Below are positions 35,923-42,665 of a stretch of DNA of 64,000 nucleotides, in pieces. The stretch is from Amaricoccus sp003258405 (GTDB taxonomy: Bacteria > Pseudomonadota > Alphaproteobacteria > Rhodobacterales > Rhodobacteraceae). Made by a program: the position numbers and the translations under genes. The notes beneath the pieces are model-generated. The model worked only from the letters and a program-made list of their open reading frames with translations, searched no databases and was not told where the DNA came from. Positions within the stretch are counted from its first letter, which is position 1, and each line of letters begins with the position of its first letter. The stretch spans positions 1,984,001 through 2,048,000 of the forward strand of contig NZ_CP171225.1 in assembly GCF_043226085.1 (NCBI RefSeq), read 5' to 3'.

Positions 35923-37128
35923 TCAGACCTTTCCGGCTGAGAGGTTCTTCGGGGGCAGACTGATCGTCTTGCGGATGCCGTCGCGGGCAAAGAAGGCCAC
36001 GCGGTCCTCGTCGAGCGTCAGGCCGAGCCCCGGTCCGTTGGGAACGCTCAGTTCGAACTCGCTGTAATCGAGCGGCTCGGCCAGGATTTCCTCGGTCAGA
36101 AGCAGCGGGCCGAAGAGTTCCGTGCCCCATTGCAGATTGGCGAAGGTCGCGAAGGCGTGGGCGGAAATCACGGTGCCGACTGCGCCTTCCAGCATCGTGC
36201 CGCCGTAGAGGCCGATGCCGGCGGCGTCAGCGATGGCCGCGACCCGCAGGGCGTTGAAGGCGCCGCCGCTCTGCTCGAGCTTGACGGCGAAGACGTCGGC
36301 CCCCTGGACCTGGGCAAGCTCGAAGGCGCTTTCAGGGCCGGTCAGCGCCTCATCCGCCATCAGCGCGACGGGAAACCGGCGCACAAGCCGCGCGAGCGCC
36401 GCGCTCGAGGCGACAGGCTGTTCCACCAGTTCACATCCCGCATCGGCGAGCGCTGCCATCCCCCAGGCCGCCTCCAGCTCGGACCAGGCCATGTTGACAT
36501 CGACCCGGACCGCGCCCCGCGCGCCAAGCGCCGACCTGATTGCGGCGACGTGAGCGATATCGTCGCGGATCGGGCGGGCGCCGATCTTGAGCTTGAAGAT
36601 GCGGTGCCGGCGGCAATCCAGCATCTGTTCCGCTTCGGCAATGTCGCGAGACGTGTCGCCCGAGGCGAGGGTCCAGGCCACCGGCAGCCGGTCGCGCCGC
36701 CGCCCGCCGAGAAGCTCGCTGACCGGCAGGCCGAGCCGCTTGCCCTGTGCATCGAGCAGCGCGGTCTCCACCGCGGATTTCGCGAAGCGGTTCTCGCGAA
36801 CAAGCGAGCCGATCCGCCCCATCAGGGCCTGGACCCGCGTCGCGTCCTGGCCGACCATCGCCGGCGCGAACCACGTGTCGATATTGGTCTTCATGCTTTC
36901 GGGGCTTTCGCCGCCGTAGGCCAGGCCGCCGATGGTCGTGCCTTCCCCGATGCCCACGATCCCATCGCTGCAATGAACCCGAACAAGCACAAGGACTTGC
37001 CCGGTCATCGTCGCCACGGAAAGCTTGTGCGGCCGGATGGTCGGAAGATCGATGATCACCGTCTCGATGCGCGTGATGACAGCGCAGGTTTCGGTGGCGG
37101 GGGTGAGGGGTGCAAATGACTGGTTCAT
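35923..37128 (-). CDS. catB: Muconate cycloisomerase
   Basis: A 401-aa enolase-superfamily lactonising enzyme making muconolactone from cis,cis-muconate. Catalytic features in order: the substrate loop GTTIGGLAYGGESPESM, the Lys-x-Lys motif HRIFKLKIG, metal ligands Asp in RVDVNMAWS, Glu in ELVEQPV and Asp in LMADEALTG, and the second catalytic Lys in FAVKLEQSGG. First gene of the ten-gene operon. ATG 37128 fits the homology; a GTG 13 codons upstream lies too near the promoter region. Activated by muconate through the divergent LysR regulator, by analogy to CatM/BenM. Confidence 0.94.
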   Translation of the reverse strand: MNQSFAPLTPATETCAVITRIETVIIDLPTIRPHKLSVATMTGQVLVLVRVHCSDGIVGIGEGTTIGGLAYGGESPESMKTNIDTWFAPAMVGQDATRVQALMGRIGSLVRENRFAKSAVETALLDAQGKRLGLPVSELLGGRRRDRLPVAWTLASGDTSRDIAEAEQMLDCRRHRIFKLKIGARPIRDDIAHVAAIRSALGARGAVRVDVNMAWSELEAAWGMAALADAGCELVEQPVASSAALARLVRRFPVALMADEALTGPESAFELAQVQGADVFAVKLEQSGGAFNALRVAAIADAAGIGLYGGTMLEGAVGTVISAHAFATFANLQWGTELFGPLLLTEEILAEPLDYSEFELSVPNGPGLGLTLDEDRVAFFARDGIRKTISLPPKNLSAGKV

Positions 37129-37184
37129 GGCGTGAAACTGCCCCAGAGGCCAGTTTGCGTCCAACACCGTTTGCGTTTACTATC

Positions 37185-37199
37185 ATACCCTCAGGGTAT
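37185..37199. promoter_or_regulatory. CatM/BenM-type LysR operator ATAC-N7-GTAT
   Basis: ATACCCTCAGGGTAT is a perfect 15-bp dyad in the catB-catR gap, 57-71 bp from catB and 90-104 bp from catR. ATAC-N7-GTAT is the known high-affinity site 1 of CatM and BenM and contains the T-N11-A core of LysR sites. It would let the regulator repress its own gene and activate catB in response to cis,cis-muconate. Confidence 0.8.
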
Positions 37200-37288
37200 A
37201 GTGAGCGCATAGTCGTGGAGTTTCAGCCTCCTTTGCGCCGCATGATACTCAGAATGGAGACCTGTTCCGCTTTCTCGGGGGTGTGACG

Positions 37289-38248
37289 ATGGATCTGAGA
37301 CAACTGCGCTATTTTACCGCCGTCGCGCGCGAGCGGAACTTCACCCGGGCGGCGGAGCGCCTTCACATTGCGCAGCCGCCGCTCAGCCGCCAGATCCAGC
37401 TGCTTGAAGAGGAGCTGGGCGTCTCCCTGATCCATCGGAAGAGCCGCCCCATCAAGCTCACCGACGCCGGACGGCTCTTCTACGAACAGGCGCTTCAGGT
37501 TCTGGGGCGCATCGATCAGATGAAGGATGCCACACGCCGGGTCGGCCTGCACCGGAACAAGGTGCTGTCCATCGGCTTTGTCGCCTCGACGCTCTACGGC
37601 GGACTGCCCTTGCTTATCAGGAAATTGCGCCAGAATGCGCCCGAACTCGACATCCAGTTGCTCGAGATGCTGTCGATCCAGCAGATCGCGGCACTGAAGG
37701 AAGGGCGCATCGATCTGGGCTTCGGCCGCCTCAAGCATAGCGATCCGAATATCCACAGCACCGTCATGCGCGAGGAGCGGCTCGTTGCCGCACTGGCCCA
37801 GGACACGGAGCTCGCGCGGGACATCGCGCCGCTGCCGCTGGCGGCACTCTCAGGCCAGAAGCTGATCGTTTACCCGAAGGAGCCCCGTCCCAGCTATGCC
37901 GACCAGATCCTGACCTTGCTTCAGGACGAGGACGTTCGCCCCTCCGAGGTCCTGGAAGTGCGCGAGATACAGACAGCGCTCGGACTGGTTGCGGCCGATT
38001 CGGGGATCAGCATCATTCCGGCCTCGGCACGGCAGATGCGTTCGGATGTGCTCTACCGGTTGATCGACGGGCCGCGGGCCTTCTCTCCGGTCATTCTCAA
38101 CCATCGCGCGGGAGACAGCTCGCGGTATCTGGTGTTGGTAAAGCAACTGATCCGCGACATGTATGCCGAGAACCCTCCCTGGCTTGAAGCCAACAATATA
38201 CACCCCCTGCCAGCCGAAGGAGGCTCCCCGGGAGCTGCGGAGAACTGA
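37289..38248 (+). CDS. catR: LysR-type regulator of catechol/benzoate degradation (CatR/CatM/BenM type)
   Basis: A 319-aa LysR protein transcribed away from the operon it should control. The HTH is MDLRQLRYFTAVARERNFTRAAERLHIAQPPLSRQIQLLEEELGV in the form typical of the group (H-I-A-Q-P-P-L-S-R-Q-I). The effector domain contains GFVASTLYGGLPLLIRK, ALKEGRIDLGFGRLKHSDPNI and EVREIQTALGLVAADSGISIIPAS, matching the muconate-binding pockets of CatM and BenM. ATG 37289 has GGGGGTG 6 bp upstream; a GTG two codons earlier is less likely. Whether it answers to muconate only (CatM) or also to benzoate (BenM) cannot be decided here. Confidence 0.92.
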   Translation: MDLRQLRYFTAVARERNFTRAAERLHIAQPPLSRQIQLLEEELGVSLIHRKSRPIKLTDAGRLFYEQALQVLGRIDQMKDATRRVGLHRNKVLSIGFVASTLYGGLPLLIRKLRQNAPELDIQLLEMLSIQQIAALKEGRIDLGFGRLKHSDPNIHSTVMREERLVAALAQDTELARDIAPLPLAALSGQKLIVYPKEPRPSYADQILTLLQDEDVRPSEVLEVREIQTALGLVAADSGISIIPASARQMRSDVLYRLIDGPRAFSPVILNHRAGDSSRYLVLVKQLIRDMYAENPPWLEANNIHPLPAEGGSPGAAEN

Positions 38249-38656
38249 CCTACCGTTCCGGCTGCCCGCGAGTCAGGCGTCACTCAGCCGACTCGGAAAG
38301 GCGCTGGAACCGTTCTGCCCGCAGCCTGAAAGCCTTTCGGATCGAGAATGACCTAGCTGTGAGCCTCCTCCTGGATTAGGGCCGCGTTGATCCAGAAAAT
38401 TCCGGTCGATGTACAGCCTCGAGAGCTGAGGCGGCGCCCGGCTGCGGCGCGGTCGCCGAACGAATGTTCCGGCAGGGTGCTGGCCGCGCCCGGTGAAAGG
38501 AATATTTTCCGCGGATCACTGCGGGGGAGGGTGACAGGTTTCTCGCCGAGTCAGATCTTGACCGATGTTTGCCTTTTTGTGCCCGGACCGGCTTGCACTG
38601 GCGTGCAGGTTGGTCATTTAACTCGTCCAGACGCAATGCAGATGAGAAAGCTCCCG
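38249..38656 (+). other. 408-bp leader region of the sulfate transporter operon
   Basis: No gene is visible here. It contains a small dyad GGAATATTTTCC (38499-38510) and the strong hairpin listed separately. The promoter was not identified with confidence. Conserved RNA motifs (the sul1 type) are known before alphaproteobacterial sulfate transporter operons, so this leader deserves a covariance-model check. Confidence 0.35.
38586..38615 (+). ncRNA. Strong leader hairpin before the sulfate-binding protein gene
   Basis: A 13-bp stem with a TGGC tetraloop: GACCGGCTTGCAC pairs with GTGCAGGTTGGTC, with three G-T wobbles. It ends about 40 bp before the start codon. There is no T-run, so it is not a terminator. 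It may be a cis-regulatory RNA controlling translation or a protein-binding site. Which one is open. Confidence 0.45.
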
Positions 38657-39682
38657 ATGTTCCGCATGGTGCCCAGACCCGCCCGCCTCTCCGCCGCACT
38701 GGCCGTGGCGGCCTTTGCCGTGACCGCGCCCGTCGCACCCGCGCGGGCCGATCAGGTCGAGATCCTCAACGTCTCCTATGACATAGCCCGCGAACTCTAC
38801 GCGCAGATCAACCCGGCGTTCATCGAGCAGTGGGACGCGGAGACCGGCAACGAGCTCACCGTGAACCAGAGCCATGCCGGCTCCTCGAAGCAGGCGCGCG
38901 CCATCCTGCAGGGCCTGCAGGCCGACCTCGTGACCTTCAACCAGGTGACCGATGTGCAGGTGCTTGCCGATGCGGGCTTCGTCTCGGAGAACTGGCGCGA
39001 GGAATTCCCCAACGATGCCTCGCCCTACTACTCCCTGCCCGCCTTCATGGTGCGCGGCGGCAACCCCAAGGGCATCAAGGACTGGGACGACCTGATCCGC
39101 GATGACGTGCAGATCGTCTTCCCGAACCCGAAGACCTCTGGCAATGGACGCTATACCTATCTCGCGGCCTACGCCTACGCCCTGAAGCAGAGCGGCGGCG
39201 ACGATGCCGCGGCGCAGGCCTTCGTCGACAAGCTTCTGGCCAATGTCGCGGTGTTCGACACCGGCGGGCGCGGTGCGACGACGACCTTCGTCGAGCGTGG
39301 CATCGGGGATGTGCTGATCACCTTCGAGGCGGAGGTGGAGAACATCCGCAAGGCTGAGGCCGAAGGCGCCTATGACCGCGTCGTGCCCTCGCTCTCGGTG
39401 CTGGCAGAGTTTCCCGTCGCCGTGGTCGACCGCGTGGCGCAGAAGCGCGGCACCGAAGAGGTGGCCAAGACCTACCTCGACTTCCTCTACAGCCGCCAGG
39501 GACAGGAAATCCTCGCGTCCTTCAACAACCGCGTGCATGATCCGGAGGTCGTTGCCGCCCATGCCGCGGACTTCCCCGATGTCGAGCTCGTGAAGGTCGA
39601 GGATGTCTTCGGCGGATGGGATCAGGCGATGGACACGCATTTTGCCTCCGGCGGCGTGCTCGACGTGCTGCTCGCCAACTGA
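38657..39682 (+). CDS. Sulfate/thiosulfate ABC transporter periplasmic binding protein
   Basis: A 341-aa Sbp/CysP-family protein. Signal peptide RPARLSAALAVAAFAVTAPVAPARA, then the mature start EILNVSYDIARELYAQINPAFIEQW typical of Sbp. Oxyanion-binding stretches NQSHAGSSKQARAILQGLQADLVTFNQVTDV, NPKTSGNGRYTYLAAYAYALKQ and FDTGGRGATTTFVERGIGDVLITFEAEV are present. Several start codons are possible: ATG 38636, 38642 and 38657. I prefer 38657, as AGAAAG lies 6 bp upstream and the signal peptide follows directly. Sulfate and thiosulfate specificity cannot be separated. First gene of the four-gene transporter operon. Confidence 0.92.
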   Translation: MFRMVPRPARLSAALAVAAFAVTAPVAPARADQVEILNVSYDIARELYAQINPAFIEQWDAETGNELTVNQSHAGSSKQARAILQGLQADLVTFNQVTDVQVLADAGFVSENWREEFPNDASPYYSLPAFMVRGGNPKGIKDWDDLIRDDVQIVFPNPKTSGNGRYTYLAAYAYALKQSGGDDAAAQAFVDKLLANVAVFDTGGRGATTTFVERGIGDVLITFEAEVENIRKAEAEGAYDRVVPSLSVLAEFPVAVVDRVAQKRGTEEVAKTYLDFLYSRQGQEILASFNNRVHDPEVVAAHAADFPDVELVKVEDVFGGWDQAMDTHFASGGVLDVLLAN

Positions 39683-39751
39683 ATCCCGACCCGATCCAAG
39701 CGCGCCGCCGGATCTGAACCCTCCGGCGGCGCGCAACTGCGCTGAGGTCCG

Positions 39752-40597
39752 ATGTTCGCCAGTCTTGTTTCGCGCCGCCGTTCGCCCCTCCCCGGCCTCG
39801 GCCTCACGCTTGGGGTGACGCTGCTCTTCGTCACCCTGATCGTGCTTCTGCCGCTGATCGGGCTCGGCTGGCAATTCGCCCGTCTCGGTGCATCGGACTA
39901 TCTGCGCGTGATGGGTGATCCGCGTGTGCTGGCCTCGCTCCGGGTGACGATCAGCGCGGCGGCGGCGGCGACGCTGGTCAATGCCGCGGGCGGGCTGCTT
40001 CTGGCCTGGGTCATCACCCGCTACCGCTTCGCCGGGCGGGGTGTGCTCGATGCGCTGATCGACCTGCCTTTCGCCCTTCCGACCTCCGTCGCCGGGATCG
40101 CGCTGGTCGCGCTTTATGCCAAGGACGGCTGGATCGGCGGGCTGCTGGCCCCGTTCGGGCTCACGCCGGCCTACACCTGGTGGGGTATCGTGATCGCAAT
40201 GGCCTTCACCTCGATCCCCTTTGCCGTACGCGCGATCCAGCCGCTGATCGAGGAGCTCGACGCGGCGGAGGAAGCCGCTGCAAGGACGCTGGGCGCAAGC
40301 GACGGCCAGATCTTTGCCCGCGTCATCCTGCCCCATCTGATGCCGGGCATCCTCACCGGAACCGGGCTTTCCTTCGTCCGCTCGCTCGGCGAGTTCGGAG
40401 CGGTGATCTTCATTGCCGGGAACCTGCCATTCAAGACCGAGATCGCCTCGCTGCTCATCATGATCCGGCTCGACGAGTTCGACTATCCCGCGGCGGCCGC
40501 GATCGCCGGAACCATGCTGCTGCTCTCGCTCGCGCTGCTCATTGCGATCAACATCGCCCAGACGCGGCTCTATCGGCGCTTCGAGCAGGGCGCCTGA
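39752..40597 (+). CDS. cysT: Sulfate ABC transporter permease CysT (CysU)
   Basis: A 281-aa inner-membrane permease with six helices. It carries the ABC permease (EAA) loop EEAAARTLGASDGQIFARVILPHLMPGILTGTGLSF before the last helices, where the coupling helix docks on CysA. FALPTSVAGIALVALYAKDGWIG and FARSLGEF-like FVRSLGEFGAVIFIAGNLP are typical of CysT. It follows the binding protein after 69 bp; the next start lies 13 bp beyond its stop. Confidence 0.94.
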   Translation: MFASLVSRRRSPLPGLGLTLGVTLLFVTLIVLLPLIGLGWQFARLGASDYLRVMGDPRVLASLRVTISAAAAATLVNAAGGLLLAWVITRYRFAGRGVLDALIDLPFALPTSVAGIALVALYAKDGWIGGLLAPFGLTPAYTWWGIVIAMAFTSIPFAVRAIQPLIEELDAAEEAAARTLGASDGQIFARVILPHLMPGILTGTGLSFVRSLGEFGAVIFIAGNLPFKTEIASLLIMIRLDEFDYPAAAAIAGTMLLLSLALLIAINIAQTRLYRRFEQGA

Positions 40598-40610
40598 CAT
40601 GGAGGGCACG

Positions 40611-41420
40611 ATGTCTCTTCGCCAGCGTCTGCTCATCGGCCTTGCCGTGCTGTTCGCGCTGATCGCGATCGTCGCGCCGGTCGCAGCCATCCTCACCCGC
40701 GCCTTCGGGGACGGGCTGGGCGCCTGGTGGTCGGCCATCGTCGAGCCCGAAACACTGCACGCGATCTGGCTGACCGTGCTGACCGCGCTGATCGTGCTGC
40801 CGATCAACATCGTCTTCGGCATCGCGGCCGCCTGGGCCATCGCCCGCTTCCGCTTTCCCGGACGCCGCGCGCTCCTCATCCTGATCGAGATCCCCTTCGC
40901 CGTCTCTCCGGTGATCGCGGGGCTCTGCTTCCTGCTGATCTACGGCGCCTACGGGCCTGTCGGTGCGCCGCTGATGAACGAGGGCATCCAGCTCATGTTC
41001 AACCTCACCGGGATCGTGCTGGTTTCGCTCTTCGTCACTTGCCCCTTCGTGATGCGTGAGGTGCTGCCCGTGCTGCAGGTGACGGGCGAGGACGAGGAGA
41101 AGGCCGCCCTGACGCTCGGCGCGAACGGTTGGCAGATCTTTCGCCACGTGACGCTGCCGAACATCCTGTGGGCGCTCGTGCACGGCGCGATTCTGGCCAC
41201 CGCGCGTGCAATGGGCGAGTTCGGTGCCGTTTCGGTCGTCTCGGGCGCGGTGCGCGGCCAGACCATGACGCTGCCGCTCCAGGTCGAGCTGCTCTACAAC
41301 GATTACAATACGACCGGCGCCTTCGCCGCCGCCACGGTGCTGACCGCGCTCGCGCTCGTCACACTGATGCTGCGCAGCGCGATCGCCGCCGTCCATCCCG
41401 AGGCGGGAGGCCGCACATGA
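40611..41420 (+). CDS. cysW: Sulfate ABC transporter permease CysW
   Basis: A 269-aa permease partner of CysT. Six helices, EAA loop EDEEKAALTLGANGWQIFRHVTLPNILWALVHGAIL, then ARAMGEFGAVSVVSGAVRGQTMTLPLQVE, a motif distinguishing CysW from CysT. ATG 40611 is chosen as GGAGGG lies 6 bp upstream; the ATG four codons earlier would place that ribosome site inside the gene. The stop overlaps the cysA start (ATGA). Confidence 0.94.
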   Translation: MSLRQRLLIGLAVLFALIAIVAPVAAILTRAFGDGLGAWWSAIVEPETLHAIWLTVLTALIVLPINIVFGIAAAWAIARFRFPGRRALLILIEIPFAVSPVIAGLCFLLIYGAYGPVGAPLMNEGIQLMFNLTGIVLVSLFVTCPFVMREVLPVLQVTGEDEEKAALTLGANGWQIFRHVTLPNILWALVHGAILATARAMGEFGAVSVVSGAVRGQTMTLPLQVELLYNDYNTTGAFAAATVLTALALVTLMLRSAIAAVHPEAGGRT

Positions 41421-42151
41421 GTTTCGTGGTTCAGGACATCGCCAAGACCTTCGGCGGGCAGAAGGTGCTCGAGAGCGTCTCGCTCTCGGTCGAGAAGGGC
41501 GAATTCGTCGCGCTGCTCGGGCCATCCGGGTCGGGCAAGACCACCCTTCTCAACATCATCGCAGGTCTTACCCAGCCCGACGGCGGCCGGCTCGAGATCG
41601 ATGGCGAGGATATCACGCGGCTGCCATCGGGCGCGCGGCGCTTCGGCATGGTGTTCCAGTCCTATGCGCTCTTCCGGCACATGACCGTGGCCGACAACAT
41701 CGCCTTCGGGTTGCGGGTGCTGCCCCGGGCGCAGCGGCCGGGCCGCGCCGCTCGGGCCGAGAAGGTGAAGGCCCTGCTCGAGCTTGTCGAGATGCCCGAG
41801 CTCGGCAACCGCTATCCAGCCCAGCTCTCGGGCGGACAGCGCCAGCGCGTCGCCATGGCGCGCGCGCTGGCCATCGACCCGCGACTGCTGCTTCTCGACG
41901 AGCCGTTCTCCGCGCTCGACGCCAAGGTCCGGCAATCGCTTCGCAGCTCGGTGCGCAGCCTGCAGAAGAAGGTCGGGGTTTCCGCGATTCTCGTCACGCA
42001 CGATCAGGCGGAAGCCTGGGCGCTCGCCGACCGGGTGGCCGTGATGAATCGCGGCCGGATCGAGCAGTTCGATACGCCGGAAATGCTCCGCGGCGCACCC
42101 GCGACATCCTTCGTCGCCGATTTCCTCGGCATCGACATGCTGGAACGCTGA
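41417..42151 (+). CDS. cysA: Sulfate ABC transporter ATPase CysA, short form
   Basis: A 244-aa ATP-binding subunit. Walker A GPSGSGKTT, Q-loop MVFQSYALFRHMTV, signature LSGGQRQRVAMARALA, Walker B LLLLDEPFSALDA, and switch His in VTHDQAEAWALADRV. The chain ends at ADFLGIDMLER, right after the nucleotide-binding domain. Usual CysA proteins have about 100 further residues forming a regulatory beta domain, which is missing here. The stop is clean and followed by a perfect terminator, so this looks like a natural short form, not a broken gene. Confidence 0.92.
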   Translation: MSFVVQDIAKTFGGQKVLESVSLSVEKGEFVALLGPSGSGKTTLLNIIAGLTQPDGGRLEIDGEDITRLPSGARRFGMVFQSYALFRHMTVADNIAFGLRVLPRAQRPGRAARAEKVKALLELVEMPELGNRYPAQLSGGQRQRVAMARALAIDPRLLLLDEPFSALDAKVRQSLRSSVRSLQKKVGVSAILVTHDQAEAWALADRVAVMNRGRIEQFDTPEMLRGAPATSFVADFLGIDMLER

Positions 42152-42233
42152 GCGCGGCCATCCCGGCCGCGCATGGCCTCAGGTGACGTCGGGTCCGCCA
42201 GCGGGCCCGAAAACAAGCGGTCGTGAAAAAACG

Positions 42234-42262
42234 AAAGGCCGGTCAGATCTGACCGGCCTTTT
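42234..42262. terminator. Bidirectional terminator between cysA and tRNA-Gly
   Basis: A perfect palindrome: AAAGGCCGGTCAG, the centre AT, then CTGACCGGCCTTT, with A-rich and T-rich flanks (TTTT on the plus side, TTTCG on the minus side). It should end the cysA transcript (plus) and the tRNA-Gly transcript (minus). Confidence 0.88.
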
Positions 42263-42283
42263 CGATTAACCACCAAGTGGTCT

Positions 42284-42358
42284 TGGAGCGGGCGAAGGGA
42301 TTCGAACCCTCGACCCCAACCTTGGCAAGGTTGTGCTCTACCCCTGAGCTACACCCGC
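42284..42358 (-). tRNA. tRNA-Gly (anticodon GCC)
   Basis: On the minus strand: acceptor GCGGGTG/CGCCCGC (7 bp), D arm GTAGCTCAGGGGTAGAGCAC, anticodon stem CAACC/GGTTG with loop TTGCCAA giving GCC, T arm GAGGG/CCCTT (one wobble) with loop TTCGAAT, discriminator T and encoded CCA. It decodes GGC and GGU. Confidence 0.95.
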
Positions 42359-42373
42359 GTTCCGTGGAGCGGT

Positions 42374-42402
42374 GTATAACCAAATCCGGAAGACACTGAC
42401 AA
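42374..42402 (-). promoter_or_regulatory. Promoter of tRNA-Gly
   Basis: On the minus strand TTGTCA (42397-42402) and TTATAC (42374-42379) are separated by exactly 17 bp, a good sigma-70 promoter 15 bp before the mature tRNA 5' end. Confidence 0.8.
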
Positions 42403-42407
42403 GAGGC

Positions 42408-42443
42408 AAAGCGCAGGGAAATTCACCAATCCCGCGCTTTTTT
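42408..42443 (+). terminator. Orphan intrinsic terminator on the plus strand
   Basis: AAAGCGC-A-GGGA pairs with TCCC-GCGCTTT around a 10-nt loop, then TTT. It is a good terminator reading right, yet no gene on the plus strand ends here; cysA already has its own terminator at 42234-42262. It may catch read-through or antisense transcripts of tRNA-Gly, or end a short unknown RNA. The rest of the gap up to 42665 holds nothing I recognise. Confidence 0.55.
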
Positions 42444-42665
42444 CGCATTGGCGAAGCTGGCCCCGACGCGGGGGAACGCACGACCAAATCACGGCTTGCC
42501 AAGCGCGACGCAAAGATGAATTCTTGAGCGTAATGCGACAGATCTCGTCACGACCAGCCCTTGCTCTCTTGATTTCGGGATAGGCATTCTTCAGGCGTCA
42601 TGCTACCTTAAGGGGAATAACACCACCTGTGGTTGTATTGCCTGTACAGATAGGGTGATAATCGT

